A DNA stretch of 64,000 nucleotides from Haloarcula limicola. GTDB lineage: Archaea; Halobacteriota; Halobacteria; Halobacteriales; Haloarculaceae. The stretch spans positions 178,982-242,981 of the forward strand of contig NZ_WRXM01000002.1 in assembly GCF_010119205.1 (NCBI RefSeq), written 5' to 3'. Positions 1-8,792 of this stretch are shown one piece after another. The translations under genes and the position numbers were made by a program. Positions within the stretch are counted from its first letter, which is position 1, and each line of letters begins with the position of its first letter. The notes beneath the pieces are model-generated. The model saw only the letters and a list, made by a program, of their open reading frames with translations, made no database searches and was not told the origin of the DNA.

Positions 1-106
1 GGAGGCGAGCGGCGACGAGGTGTACGACGTGATGCAGTCGGTGGCGACGCGCGTGCGGGACTTAGAGGGCGTCGCCGACACGCGGACGTACATCTGTCTG
101 GAGTGA
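1..106 (+). CDS. Lrp/AsnC ligand-binding (RAM) domain protein, 3' end only
   Basis: Only the last 34 codons and the stop are in the window (frame starting at base 2). The visible C-terminus has the pattern DEVYDVM...V..LEGV.DTRTYICLE. This is the end of the small RAM/Lrp-AsnC dimerisation domain that is common as a stand-alone protein or as the C-terminal half of Lrp regulators in haloarchaea. These domains bind amino acids or similar ligands and form octamers. Whether this protein also has a DNA-binding HTH cannot be seen. The identification rests on this short tail alone. Confidence 0.6.
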   Translation, partial: EASGDEVYDVMQSVATRVRDLEGVADTRTYICLE

Positions 107-150
107 GGCCGTTCCGACACCGCAAAGAGCGTCGCCGTCGTAACGACCGT

Positions 151-471
151 ATGGTCAGCGTCGTGGGACTCGTGGGCTTGCTCGTCATCGTGCTGGCGAA
201 CAGCGCCGTGACGGCGCTCATGACCCGATTCTTCCGGGTACGGATGAACACCCGCTGGGGCGGGCTGCTCTACTCGATACTGCTGTGTCCGGTCGCCATG
301 TTCGTCCTGTTCATGGTGCTGGCGACGCTCGGGTTCGGCGGCGACCTCACGCTCGGTCCGGGGTTCGTCGTCTTCCTCACGATCGTCGTGCCGCTGGCGG
401 TCGGGATGACCTTCGATTACGTCTGGATGCCCGCGCCGGACGACGTCGAACTCCCCACCTCGACGAACTGA
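151..471 (+). CDS. Small haloarchaeal membrane protein, unknown function
   Basis: 106 residues from the ATG at 151. The upstream in-frame ATG at 103 would overlap the preceding gene and add a basic, unhydrophobic stretch, so it is less likely. Three hydrophobic segments are visible (about residues 3-25, 37-62 and 72-92), followed by a short acidic tail. No catalytic or ligand motif is seen. It lies 44 bases after the Lrp-type gene and converges on thymidylate kinase, with only two bases between the stop codons. Function is unknown. The membrane location follows from hydrophobicity only. Confidence 0.6.
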   Translation: MVSVVGLVGLLVIVLANSAVTALMTRFFRVRMNTRWGGLLYSILLCPVAMFVLFMVLATLGFGGDLTLGPGFVVFLTIVVPLAVGMTFDYVWMPAPDDVELPTSTN

Positions 472-473
472 GC

Positions 474-1067
474 TCAGAGCCGCTCGACGATGGCCGCTCG
501 GACCCGGTCGTAGACGGCGTCCGGGTCGGCCGTGGCGTCGACCGCGACGAACCGCTCGGGGTCGTCCTCGCGGAGACGGTCGTAGTTCTCTCGGACGTTC
601 GCCAGGTAGTCCGCCGTCTCGAACTTGTTCGTGACTCCGCTGCGCCGGGCCGCCGTCTCGGGGTCGAGGTCGAGAAAGAGCGTCAGGTCGGGCGGGCGCG
701 TCCACGGCGCGTGGACCTCGCGGACGTAATCGAGCGGGTCCTCGAACCAGTCGGTCTCGGCGAGGGTCGCGCCCTGATAGGCATAGCGCGAGTCGGAGTA
801 GCGGTCGGAGACGACGAGCCCGCCGTCTTCGAGGCCGGGGCGGACCGTCTCCGCGAGGTGGGCGGCGTGGTCGGCGGTGTAGAGGAACAGTTCGGCCACG
901 GAGTCCGCGTCGCCGTCGTCGATAGAGCGCTGGACGGCCTCGCCGTACCAGCTATCGGTCGGCTCGCGGGTGAACGTCGCATCCGGCGGCAGGGCGTCGT
1001 CGGCCCGTAGCCGCTCCCAGACCGTGGTCTTCCCGCTCCCGTCGAGTCCTTCGAGCGTGACGAGCAT
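474..1067 (-). CDS. tmk: Thymidylate (dTMP) kinase
   Basis: 197 residues, normal length for the family. It phosphorylates dTMP to dTDP with ATP in the cytoplasm for DNA precursor synthesis. The P-loop GLDGSGKT spans residues 7-14 directly after the start Met. The DR(Y/H) nucleotide-binding motif appears as [13 protein letters not shown], followed by the Arg-rich lid region. I chose the ATG at 1067 because the protein then begins [10 protein letters not shown] as in other Tmk proteins. An in-frame extension to 1271 is low-complexity and overlaps the next gene. It is divergent from the NDUFA9-like gene at 1189. Confidence 0.93.
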   Translation of the reverse strand: MLVTLEGLDGSGKTTVWERLRADDALPPDATFTREPTDSWYGEAVQRSIDDGDADSVAELFLYTADHAAHLAETVRPGLEDGGLVVSDRYSDSRYAYQGATLAETDWFEDPLDYVREVHAPWTRPPDLTLFLDLDPETAARRSGVTNKFETADYLANVRENYDRLREDDPERFVAVDATADPDAVYDRVRAAIVERL

Positions 1068-1188
1068 ACCCGAGCGTCGGCGCGGGGGCACGTAAGCGCC
1101 TCGGACCCCCGGTAGAACCGCCGTTCCCTGCTGACTCCCAAACTGGTTGCGGCGTACTTTTAGGAGGCGTCCGGGCGAGCGTTCGAGT

Positions 1189-2091
1189 ATGGACGTACTC
1201 GTCGTCGGCGGAACCGGCTTCGTCGGCCAGTATCTGTGTCGAGAACTCGACGATCGAGACCACGAGGTCACCGCGCTGTCCCGGAACCCTCACGACGCCG
1301 ACCTGCCGACGGGCGTCACCCGAAAGGAGGGCGACGTCACCGACTACGACAGCATCGAGGGCGCGTTCGAGGGACAGGACGCCGTCTTCTTCCTCCCCGC
1401 GCTGACGCCGCTGTTCAAGCCCGACGGCGGCGACGAGATGCACGAGGTGGTCCACCTCGGCGGGACGGAGAACGCGGTGCGCGCCGCCGAGGAACACGGC
1501 GTCTCCCGATACGTCCAGATGAGCGCGCTCGGTGCGGACCCGAACGGCCCGACGCATTACCTGCGGGCGAAGGGGAAGGCCGAGAAAGCCGTCGAGCGCT
1601 CGGACCTCGACTGGACGATCTTCCGGCCCTCGATCGTCTTCGGCGAGGGCGACGAGTTCGTCTACTTCACCAAGCGGCTCAAGCAGATCTTCGCCCCCGG
1701 CGTGCCGCTGTATCCCCTGCCCGGCGGCGGTCGGAAGGCGCACTTCCAGCTCATCTGGGTCGAGGACCTCGCGCCGATACTCGCCGACTCGCTGGAGAGC
1801 GACGAACACGTCGGGCAGATATACGAGGTCGGCGGTCCCGAGGTCCTCTCGCTCCGGGAGGCGACGGAACTCGTCTACGAGAGCGAGGGAGAGTCCATCA
1901 CGATCGTCCCGCTTCCGATGGAGCTGGCGAAGGTCGGGCTCCCGGTGCTGGGGAGCCTCGGCTTCCCGATGGGCAGCGACCAGTACGAGGGGCTGGACTT
2001 CGACAACACGCCGCGGGACAACGACGTCGACGCGTTCGGCTACGACGTGAGCGAGTTCCGGACGTTCGGCGACTACCTCGGCGTGCGCTAG
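1189..2091 (+). CDS. NAD(P)-binding NDUFA9/NmrA-like reductase
   Basis: 300 residues. An atypical short-chain dehydrogenase with the N-terminal Rossmann motif GGTGFVG (residues 7-13) and a YxxxK pair (Tyr124, Lys128). The family (complex I NDUFA9-like, NmrA-like) often binds NADPH and may be structural or act on quinone- or lipid-like substrates. The substrate here cannot be read from sequence. The start at 1189 is preceded by a short leader; an earlier in-frame ATG at 1147 would add Arg-rich residues before the Rossmann strand. It is transcribed alone, and a 235-base gap separates it from cetZ1. Confidence 0.75.
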   Translation: MDVLVVGGTGFVGQYLCRELDDRDHEVTALSRNPHDADLPTGVTRKEGDVTDYDSIEGAFEGQDAVFFLPALTPLFKPDGGDEMHEVVHLGGTENAVRAAEEHGVSRYVQMSALGADPNGPTHYLRAKGKAEKAVERSDLDWTIFRPSIVFGEGDEFVYFTKRLKQIFAPGVPLYPLPGGGRKAHFQLIWVEDLAPILADSLESDEHVGQIYEVGGPEVLSLREATELVYESEGESITIVPLPMELAKVGLPVLGSLGFPMGSDQYEGLDFDNTPRDNDVDAFGYDVSEFRTFGDYLGVR

Positions 2092-2275
2092 GTCGCGCGC
2101 GGTAATCGCACCGGTGACGTTTCACTTCGCCTATCATTTCGTTTCGGTCACCAGTTCTACCCGACAGTCACGAACTGCAGCATTCCGTGGTTTTGGCGGC
2201 CGAACGGGCGTTCTCACCGTCTATTCGCCCCATTTTCATTCCTGAGTGGGACTTTCAGCGGTGATATTTGGGGAA

Positions 2276-2287
2276 AAAACTTATAGG
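2276..2287 (+). promoter_or_regulatory. TATA-like promoter element of cetZ1
   Basis: The intergenic region 2092-2326 becomes AT-rich just before cetZ1. An A-run followed by CTTATAG ends at about 2286, which would place transcription start near 2310 and give a leader of roughly 15-20 bases. This assignment is by position and base composition only. The rest of the gap (2092-2270) shows no gene. Confidence 0.4.
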
Positions 2288-2326
2288 CACTATCCTACTT
2301 ACCCCTTTTAAGCGGAAGACCTAATC

Positions 2327-3511
2327 ATGAAACTCGCGATGATCGGCTTCGGGCAGGCCGGCGGCAAAATCGTGGACAAATTCCTCGAGTACGACCGGAA
2401 CACGGACTCGGGAATCGTCCGCTCCGCGGTGGCGGTCAACACGGCGAAGGCAGACCTGCTCGGACTGGAACACATCCCGGAGGAGAATCGAGTGCTCATC
2501 GGCCAGGCCCGCGTGAAGGGCCACGGCGTGGGCGCGGACAACGAACTCGGCGCGGAGATCGCCGAAGAGGACATCGACGAGGTGCAGGGGGCCATCGACA
2601 ACATCCCCGTCCACGAGGTCGACGCGTTCCTCGTCGTCGCGGGGCTGGGCGGCGGGACCGGGTCCGGCGGGTCGCCGGTCATCTCGAAGCACCTCAAGCG
2701 CATCTACACCGAGCCCGTCTACGGCCTGGGCGTCCTGCCGGGCAGCGACGAGGGCGGCATCTACACGCTGAACGCCGCCCGCTCGTTCCAGACGTTCGTC
2801 CGCGAGGTGGACAACCTCATGGTCTTCGACAACGACGCCTGGCGAAAGACCGGCGAGTCCGTCGAGGGCGGCTACGACCACATCAACGAGGAGATCGTCC
2901 GCCGCTTCGGCGTGCTGTTCGGGGCCGGCGAGGTGGAGGCCGGCGACAACATCGCCGAGAGCGTCGTCGACTCCTCGGAGATCATCAACACGCTCGACGG
3001 CGGCGGCGTCTCGACGGTCGGGTACGCCTCCGAAGACGTCGAGGTCACGTCCGGCGGCGGCGGGGGACTCCTCTCCCGATTCACCGGCGACGACGGCGGC
3101 GACGACGGGCTGGACACGGCGAACACGACCAACCGAATCACGTCTCTCGTCCGGAAGGCGGCGCTCGGTCGACTGACCCTGCCCTGCGAGATAGAGGGCG
3201 CGGAGCGCGCGCTCCTCGTGATGGCCGGGCCGCCGGCCCACCTCAATCGGAAGGGGATAGAGCGCGGGCGGAAGTGGCTGGAGGAGCAGACGGGGTCGAT
3301 GGAGGTCCGCGGCGGGGACTACCCGACCAACTCCCCGAAGGTCGCGGCCTCGATCCTGTTGGCGGGCGTCCACAACGTCCCACGTATCAAGGAGCTCCAG
3401 CAGGTCGCCATCGAGGCGCAGGACAACATCGACGACATCCGCGAACAGAGCGACGGCAACCTACAGAACCTGGTCGAAGACGATGAGGATGAACTCGATC
3501 CGCTCTTCTAG
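2327..3511 (+). CDS. cetZ1: Tubulin/FtsZ-superfamily cell-shape GTPase CetZ1
   Basis: 394 residues. CetZ proteins are tubulin-like cytoskeletal GTPases of haloarchaea. CetZ1 of Haloferax volcanii controls rod formation and swimming motility. The N-terminus MKLAMIGFGQAGGKIVDKFLE and the tubulin signature GLGGGTGSGG (residues 106-115) are visible, with GSDEGGIYTLNAARSF and the DNLMVFDNDAW region after it, all as in CetZ1. A Gly/Asp-rich stretch at about residues 243-262 separates the GTPase domain from the C-terminal domain. The tail is acidic ([10 protein letters not shown]), as expected for a protein that recruits partners. The next gene begins inside the last 29 bases of this one, so the two are probably translationally coupled. 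Confidence 0.95.
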   Translation: MKLAMIGFGQAGGKIVDKFLEYDRNTDSGIVRSAVAVNTAKADLLGLEHIPEENRVLIGQARVKGHGVGADNELGAEIAEEDIDEVQGAIDNIPVHEVDAFLVVAGLGGGTGSGGSPVISKHLKRIYTEPVYGLGVLPGSDEGGIYTLNAARSFQTFVREVDNLMVFDNDAWRKTGESVEGGYDHINEEIVRRFGVLFGAGEVEAGDNIAESVVDSSEIINTLDGGGVSTVGYASEDVEVTSGGGGGLLSRFTGDDGGDDGLDTANTTNRITSLVRKAALGRLTLPCEIEGAERALLVMAGPPAHLNRKGIERGRKWLEEQTGSMEVRGGDYPTNSPKVAASILLAGVHNVPRIKELQQVAIEAQDNIDDIREQSDGNLQNLVEDDEDELDPLF

Positions 3512-4265
3512 GGGAACCGTCGTCCTCCTGTGTGTGGTCGGCCTCCTCGCCGTCGCCGGCACCGCGAGCGCCTTCTCCGTCTCCGCGGAGGGCGTCCCCG
3601 AGGAGACGGCCGTCGGCAGCGAGGTGTCGGTCACCTACACCATCGACGACCCCTTCACGGGGACGTCGAACCAGTGGACGCTCCGCGGGCGGACGGAACT
3701 GCGGGACGTGAGCTGGACCGTGACGGTGCTCCGCGCCGGCAGTCAGGTCGACCAGACGACCTACGGTGGCCAGAACTTCAGCAGGGCGCTGGACATCGAC
3801 AACAACGGCGACGAAGTGCGGGTGCAGCTCACCGGGACGGCCCCCGAAGTGACGAACTACACCTACGAACCGCCGCAGCAGTACACCGTCGCCGAACTCA
3901 CGCGCGTGAGCGGGAACAACGAGGAGACGTTCCAGAACAGCACGGCCCACCACTACACGAAGGAGAGCAGAGAGGCCCGACAGGCGATCGACAGCGCCCA
4001 GCGGGCCATCGATAACGCCGGTGGGAACCAGGAGGCCGAGAACCTCCTCGAAAGCGCGGTCTCCTCCTACGAGAACGACAACTTCGAGAACGCGCGGAAT
4101 CTCGCCGAGGACGCCGAGAGCGCGGCTCAGCAGGCCGAACAGAGCCAGCAGACCACCAAGACGCTGCTGCTGGCCGGTGGCGGGCTCGTCGCCCTCCTCG
4201 TCCTCCTCGGCGTCGGTTACGTCCTGTACACTAAGTCCCAGGGCGACGATTACAGCAAACTGTAA
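3483..4265 (+). CDS. Signal-peptide protein with C-terminal membrane anchor, coupled to cetZ1
   Basis: 260 residues from the ATG at 3483 (an ATG two codons later at 3489 is also possible). A Sec-type signal peptide (about residues 9-31, ending TASA) leads into a beta-rich exported domain with N-glycosylation sequons, then a charged helical coiled-coil-like region (about 160-220). A single membrane helix (about 224-247) and the short cytoplasmic tail [12 protein letters not shown] end the protein. It overlaps the end of cetZ1 by 29 bases, and cofC starts on the last base of its stop codon (TAATG). Its function is unknown. Position suggests, but does not show, a membrane partner of CetZ1 at the envelope. 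Confidence 0.8.
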   Translation: MRMNSIRSSRGTVVLLCVVGLLAVAGTASAFSVSAEGVPEETAVGSEVSVTYTIDDPFTGTSNQWTLRGRTELRDVSWTVTVLRAGSQVDQTTYGGQNFSRALDIDNNGDEVRVQLTGTAPEVTNYTYEPPQQYTVAELTRVSGNNEETFQNSTAHHYTKESREARQAIDSAQRAIDNAGGNQEAENLLESAVSSYENDNFENARNLAEDAESAAQQAEQSQQTTKTLLLAGGGLVALLVLLGVGYVLYTKSQGDDYSKL

Positions 4266-4870
4266 TGCGCGTCGTCGTCCCGGTCTCGGGGTCGGACCCG
4301 AAGACGCGACTCTCCCCCGTTCTCTCCCCGGACGAGCGCCGCGAGTTCACCGAGGCGATGCTGGCCGACGTGCTGCGCGCGCTCGACGCCGCCGGCCACG
4401 ACCCCGAAGTCGTCTCGACGGCACCGATCGACTGTGACGCGCCGGTGACGGTCGACGACCGCGGACTGGACGCCCTCGTCAACGACCTGCTTTCGGCGGG
4501 ACCGCTGACGGTGGTGATGGCCGACCTGCCGCTCGTTACCGCCGAGACCGTCGAGCGGCTGTTCGCGCCCGACGCCGACGTGGTGCTCGCGCCCGGCCTG
4601 GGCGGCGGAACGAACGCCTTCGTCTGCCGCCATCCCGACTTTCGCGTCGACTACCACGGCGCGTCGATCCGGGACCACCGCCGCATCGCCGCGGAGACCG
4701 GAGCGGACCTCGCGGAGGTGGACTCCCGCCTACTGGCGACGGACATCGACGAACCGGCAGACCTCGCGGAGGTGCTGTTACACGGCGACGGCGCGGCCGG
4801 CGAGTGGCTCGCCGACGCGGGCTTCGAACTGGCGTTCGACGGCGGTCGCGTCGGCGTCGAGCGCGAGTGA
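4265..4870 (+). CDS. cofC: 2-phospho-L-lactate guanylyltransferase CofC
   Basis: 201 residues. CofC activates 2-phospholactate (or a related phospho-acid) with GTP to form the guanylyl intermediate that is joined to FO during F420 synthesis. The start [18 protein letters not shown] is the nucleotidyltransferase loop. VMADLPLV carries the metal-binding Asp, and the GGGTNA region is the substrate loop. Length is typical for haloarchaea. The ATG overlaps the stop of the preceding membrane protein gene, and cofG follows after 33 bases, so the three genes are probably co-transcribed from the cetZ1 promoter. Confidence 0.9.
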   Translation: MRVVVPVSGSDPKTRLSPVLSPDERREFTEAMLADVLRALDAAGHDPEVVSTAPIDCDAPVTVDDRGLDALVNDLLSAGPLTVVMADLPLVTAETVERLFAPDADVVLAPGLGGGTNAFVCRHPDFRVDYHGASIRDHRRIAAETGADLAEVDSRLLATDIDEPADLAEVLLHGDGAAGEWLADAGFELAFDGGRVGVERE

Positions 4871-4903
4871 ACGCTTTTCACCGCGGAGCGTCGAACGGCG
4901 CAC

Positions 4904-6010
4904 GTGATTCCCGGGGCCGACGAGTACGACATCGACCTTGCCATCGCCGACGCGGACGTGGAGCGCCTGCTGACGACGAGGCCGACCCACGTCCGGCCCG
5001 CCGACGAACTCTCCTACTGCCGGAACGTGTTCGTCCCGCTGACGACCGCCTGCCGGTACACCTGCACCTACTGCACCTATTACGACCCGCCGGGGGAGGC
5101 GAACCTCATGTCCCCCGAGGAGATCCGCGAGACGTGCCGGCGAGGGGCCGACGCCGGCTGTACGGAGGCGCTGTTCACCTTCGGCGACGACCCCGACGAC
5201 CGCTATACGGCGATGTACGACCAATTGGCCGAGTACGGCCACGAGACGATCCACGAGTACCTCCGCGAGGCCTGTGAGATCGCGCTGGAGGAGGGGTTAC
5301 TTCCCCACGCCAACCCCGGCGACCAGACCCGCGAGCAGATGGCGACGGTCGCGGACCTGAACGCCTCGATGGGCGTGATGTTGGAGACGACGGCGGACGT
5401 ACGGGCCCACGGCGGCCCGCGCGCGAAGAATCCCGGACAGCGACTGAACACGATCCGAACCGCGGGCGAACTCGGCGTCCCGTTCACGACCGGCATCCTC
5501 GTCGGCATCGGCGAGGGGTGGCCCGATCGGGCGAAGAGCCTGCTGGCCATCGCCGAACTGCACGAGCGCTACGGCCACGTACAGGAGGTCATCGTCCAGC
5601 CCGTCGCCGAGAACGAGCGCTGGCGGGGCGGTTCGCCCGATCTGGGGACGATGCGCCGCGTGACGGCGATGGCCCGCGCGGGTCTCCCCGACGAGGTCTC
5701 GGTGCAGGTGCCGCCGAACCTCGCCCCGGCCCGCGAACTGACCGACTGCGGTGTCGACGACCTCGGCGGCGTCTCGCCGGTGACGGTGGACCACATCAAC
5801 CCCGAGTACGAGTGGCCCGCCCTCCGGGAGTTAGAGGCGGTCGCCGACGCCGCCGGCGTGCCGCTCGTCGAGCGCCTCCCGGTGTACGAACGCTTCGTCG
5901 ACGACGGCTGGCTCTCGGCCCCGATCGAGGACGCCGTCGACGCCGATACCCCGGCTGGCGAGCGATTTCGGTCGATACTCGCCCGCGGCGAGAACCCGGC
6001 CGACGCGTGA
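4904..6010 (+). CDS. cofG: FO synthase subunit 1 (radical SAM) CofG
   Basis: 368 residues from a GTG start at 4904. CofG works with CofH to make 7,8-didemethyl-8-hydroxy-5-deazariboflavin (FO), the chromophore of F420. The radical SAM cluster motif CxxxCxxC is at Cys50, Cys54 and Cys57, inside TTACRYTCTYCTYY. The family regions VMLETTADVR and the C-terminal VDHINPEYEWP are present. The GTG gives a sensible N-terminus and lies 33 bases after cofC. The gene converges on cofH with a 182-base structured gap between them. Confidence 0.93.
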   Translation: MIPGADEYDIDLAIADADVERLLTTRPTHVRPADELSYCRNVFVPLTTACRYTCTYCTYYDPPGEANLMSPEEIRETCRRGADAGCTEALFTFGDDPDDRYTAMYDQLAEYGHETIHEYLREACEIALEEGLLPHANPGDQTREQMATVADLNASMGVMLETTADVRAHGGPRAKNPGQRLNTIRTAGELGVPFTTGILVGIGEGWPDRAKSLLAIAELHERYGHVQEVIVQPVAENERWRGGSPDLGTMRRVTAMARAGLPDEVSVQVPPNLAPARELTDCGVDDLGGVSPVTVDHINPEYEWPALRELEAVADAAGVPLVERLPVYERFVDDGWLSAPIEDAVDADTPAGERFRSILARGENPADA

Positions 6011-6021
6011 GCGGCCGTCCG

Positions 6022-6108
6022 CCTAGCTGTCTAGGTGGTACGTATATACCGGTCCCACCCGCAATATTTTGCATACCCGGGACGTGCCTCTGACAGCTTC
6101 TCCCGGGT
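6022..6108. other. Structured gap between convergent cofG and cofH
   Basis: Two inverted repeats are visible between the stop codons. The first is CCTAG-CTGT-CTAGG at 6022-6035, immediately after cofG, and it holds two copies of CTAG. The second is ACCCGGGA at 6075-6082 paired with TCCCGGGT at 6101-6108 (8-bp stem, 18-base loop). Between them is an AT-rich stretch (TATATA near 6043 and AATATTTT near 6063) that could act as a bidirectional terminator or as a promoter for a short RNA. No open reading frame of note is seen. Confidence 0.4.
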
Positions 6109-6192
6109 GCGACGCCGTTTCGAGTCGGTCACGACCAGTCGGTGGCCGGCTCGGTTCTACCGTCGAGAGAAGATCCCGGAGTGACGACGCCG

Positions 6193-7542
6193 TCACTCCA
6201 ACAGCGGCGTCCCGTCCGCCTTCGGGCCGAGCGTCGGTCCCACGACGTCGGCGTCCGAATCGACGACCCGGCGCTGGCGATAGTCCGTCGAGCGCTCGAC
6301 GGGCGTCCGACCGAGCGCGGTTATCATGTCGACGTACTCCCGCACCGAGCGGAACTCCCCGTAGCCGCCGCCGGCGCGTTTGGTGATCTCCTCCGAGAGG
6401 ATAGTCCCCATGAAGTCGTCCGCGCCGCAGTTGAGCATCTTCAGCCCCCGTTCGTCGCCGTATTTCACCCACGATGACTGGATGTGGTCGACGTTATCGA
6501 GGAAGAGCCGCGAGACGGCGATCATCAGCTCGTCTTCGTCGGCGCTGGCCCCTCCCTCGACCATGTCTCGCTCGTACAGCGGCGTCTCCTGATGGATGAA
6601 CGAGAGCGGGACGAACTCCGTGATCGCGCCGGTCCGCTCCTGTAGCTCCCGTATCGTTTGGAGGTGCATGACGCGGTGTCTCGCGTTCTCGACGTGGCCG
6701 TACATGATGGTCGCCGTCGTGTCGAGCCCAACGTTCGCGGCCGCCTCCATCGCCTCGACCCACTCGCCGCTGTCGATCTTGCCCGGACAGATGACCTCCC
6801 GGACCTCGTCGACGAGGATCTCGGCGGCGGTACCTGGGACGCTGTCGAGGCCGGCCTCTCGCAGCCGCTCGAACACCTCCTCGTAGGACCACTCCGTCCC
6901 CCGGCGGGCGTGATAGGCCTCCTCGGGCGTCATCGAGTGGACGTGGACGCCGTCGACGCTCATCGCGCGGATCTGCTCCGCGTAGGTCCCCGGGTCGGTG
7001 TCGTACTCGCTCGCGGGCCGGTAGTTCAGGTCGCCCCGTTCGCTCGCTTCGAGTATCTCCAGATGCTCGTCGTCCAGCGCGAGCGCCGGGTGGAGCCCGG
7101 AGACGGACGTGACCTCGTAGATGCCGCGTTCGACGGCGTCGGCGACTATCTCGCGGGACTCCTCGGGGGTCTTCGTGAAGCCGCCGTGTTCCTCCTGATA
7201 GTCGCTGCGGAACTGCTCGGAGCGGTCCTTGAAGTTACAGAACAGACAGCCCGTGTTGCAGGCCGTCGTCACGTTGTTGTTGAGGTTGGCGACGAACGTC
7301 ACCTCGTCGCCGACCACCTCGGCGCGCCGCCGGTCGGCGGCCTCCAAGACCAGCTCCTTCCGGCGGTCGTCGATGCCCGCGCGGTCGGTCCCGGTCGTGA
7401 TGAGTTCGACGCCGTCGTCGACCGTCAGGCGTTCGCCGTTCCGGGCCTTGGCCAGCGCGTTCTCGAAGGACTGGTCGGTCGCCGGTCGGTGAGCGAAGTC
7501 GAATTCCCCGCCGTGCTGTCGCGCGTCGAAGGCGTCCGACAT
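6193..7542 (-). CDS. cofH: FO synthase subunit 2 (radical SAM) CofH
   Basis: 449 residues. CofH transfers the tyrosine-derived 4-hydroxybenzyl group to the ribityl uracil precursor, and CofG then closes the FO ring. The radical SAM motif CNTGCLFC (Cys95, Cys99, Cys102) is intact. Later MTPEEAYHA, ATIMYGHVE and FVPLSF match the CofH/MqnC family. It is longer than many archaeal CofH proteins mainly because of an N-terminal region of about 80 residues. It faces cofG, so the F420 genes here are split between two strands. No second CofH or MqnC copy is in the window. Confidence 0.92.
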   Translation of the reverse strand: MSDAFDARQHGGEFDFAHRPATDQSFENALAKARNGERLTVDDGVELITTGTDRAGIDDRRKELVLEAADRRRAEVVGDEVTFVANLNNNVTTACNTGCLFCNFKDRSEQFRSDYQEEHGGFTKTPEESREIVADAVERGIYEVTSVSGLHPALALDDEHLEILEASERGDLNYRPASEYDTDPGTYAEQIRAMSVDGVHVHSMTPEEAYHARRGTEWSYEEVFERLREAGLDSVPGTAAEILVDEVREVICPGKIDSGEWVEAMEAAANVGLDTTATIMYGHVENARHRVMHLQTIRELQERTGAITEFVPLSFIHQETPLYERDMVEGGASADEDELMIAVSRLFLDNVDHIQSSWVKYGDERGLKMLNCGADDFMGTILSEEITKRAGGGYGEFRSVREYVDMITALGRTPVERSTDYRQRRVVDSDADVVGPTLGPKADGTPLLE

Positions 7543-7639
7543 TTGTCTATCGGACGACGACGACGGCCAAAAGCGTGTGGGTCGGCGGCGAGCCTGGCGG
7601 CGATCGGCCGGTTCGACGGGTCTCTCGCCGCGGTCCGGC

Positions 7640-8659
7640 TCACTCCGAGGGCAGGAGACCGACGCCGAGACCGGCCGTCTCGGCGACGACCCACGCGACG
7701 AACAGGACGTACGCGCCGAGCAGCGCGTACGACTCCGCGCCGCTCAGTTCGAGGTCCGTCCGCAGGGCGGTGAACAGCAGAATCGTCGCCAGCGTGAGGA
7801 CGCCGAACATCGGGACCGCCATCGCGAAGTCGACGGTCCAGACGCCGGCGATGAGCACGCCCATCGGGATCGCGACGAGCAGGTCGAAGGTGTTCGACCC
7901 GAGGACGTTCGCCAGCGAGGCGACGCCGCGGTTATCGCGAGCGGCGCGGACGCTGACGAGCGTGTCGGGGAGGCTCGTCGCGGCGGCGAGAATGGTCACG
8001 CCGAGCAGGAACTCGTCGGCCCCGATCGCCCGCCCGATGACCTCGACGGAGTGAACGAGGCTCTCGACGGCGACGAGGATGACCGCCAGCCCCGCCAGGA
8101 GGTAGAGCCACTGTCGGCCGACGGCCACGTCGCCGGCCCCGCTCCCCTCGGCCTCGTGGTCGGCCGTGTCCTGGTACTGGATGAAGACGTAGAGACCGTA
8201 CAGCGCCAGCGGGATGAGCGCCAGCGGCCGAGTGACCGCTCCCGAGAGCGCCGCCTCGCCGGGGTAGTAGATGACCGCGAGCGCGAACGTGATCAGCAGC
8301 ACCGAGACGGCGAGCATGTAGAACTGCGCCTCCTTGTAGACGAGCGTCCGGTTCGACTCGATGTCGTCGGTAGTAGCGATGCCCGCCGCGGCCGGAATGA
8401 CGAGGACGTTGAAGATGGCCGACCCGACGATCGCGCCGACGCCGAGCGGCATCGATCCGCCCAGCGCCGCCACGACGACGGTCGCGAGTTCCGGAAAGCT
8501 CGACCCGACGGCGACGATTATCGCCCCCTGGACCACCTCCGGCAGGCCGTAGTGCGCCGCGAGCCGTTCGCTCGCCGTCTCCAGCCAGTCGCTGCCCTTC
8601 CATATCGCCCCCGTCGCCAACAGGATGACGGCCCCCTCGACGAGCAGATTCGCGGTCAT
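7640..8659 (-). CDS. Na+/Ca2+ exchanger-type membrane antiporter (CaCA superfamily)
   Basis: 339 residues from the ATG at 8659; an upstream ATG adds a charged stretch before the first helix. The protein has about ten hydrophobic segments in two homologous halves. The alpha-repeat motifs are visible: VAVGSSFPELATVVVAALGGS with IVGSAIFNVLVIPAA in the first half, and AAATSLPDTLVSVRAA with VLGSNTFDLLVAIP in the second. These hold the acidic ion-binding residues (Glu and Asp in the SxPE/SLPD motifs). A charged cytoplasmic loop of about 15 residues separates the halves. Ion specificity (Ca2+ or another cation) is inferred only. It is divergent from nadE. Confidence 0.88.
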   Translation of the reverse strand: MTANLLVEGAVILLATGAIWKGSDWLETASERLAAHYGLPEVVQGAIIVAVGSSFPELATVVVAALGGSMPLGVGAIVGSAIFNVLVIPAAAGIATTDDIESNRTLVYKEAQFYMLAVSVLLITFALAVIYYPGEAALSGAVTRPLALIPLALYGLYVFIQYQDTADHEAEGSGAGDVAVGRQWLYLLAGLAVILVAVESLVHSVEVIGRAIGADEFLLGVTILAAATSLPDTLVSVRAARDNRGVASLANVLGSNTFDLLVAIPMGVLIAGVWTVDFAMAVPMFGVLTLATILLFTALRTDLELSGAESYALLGAYVLFVAWVVAETAGLGVGLLPSE

Positions 8660-8792
8660 GTGGCCGTCGCCACGTCGCCCGGAACAAAGAGGGTTTTCTG
8701 TGCGGCCGGATACCAACACATTGGCAGACGGGAATAGTCAATCAATTGTTTAAGGACCAGTCGTATATGTCACCGTTCGGTTCTTCTCTCCA

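Noticed and set aside
2092-2326. Small gene between the NDUFA9-like gene and cetZ1
   Set aside because: No frame with haloarchaeal codon use or a credible start was seen; the region looks like promoter DNA.
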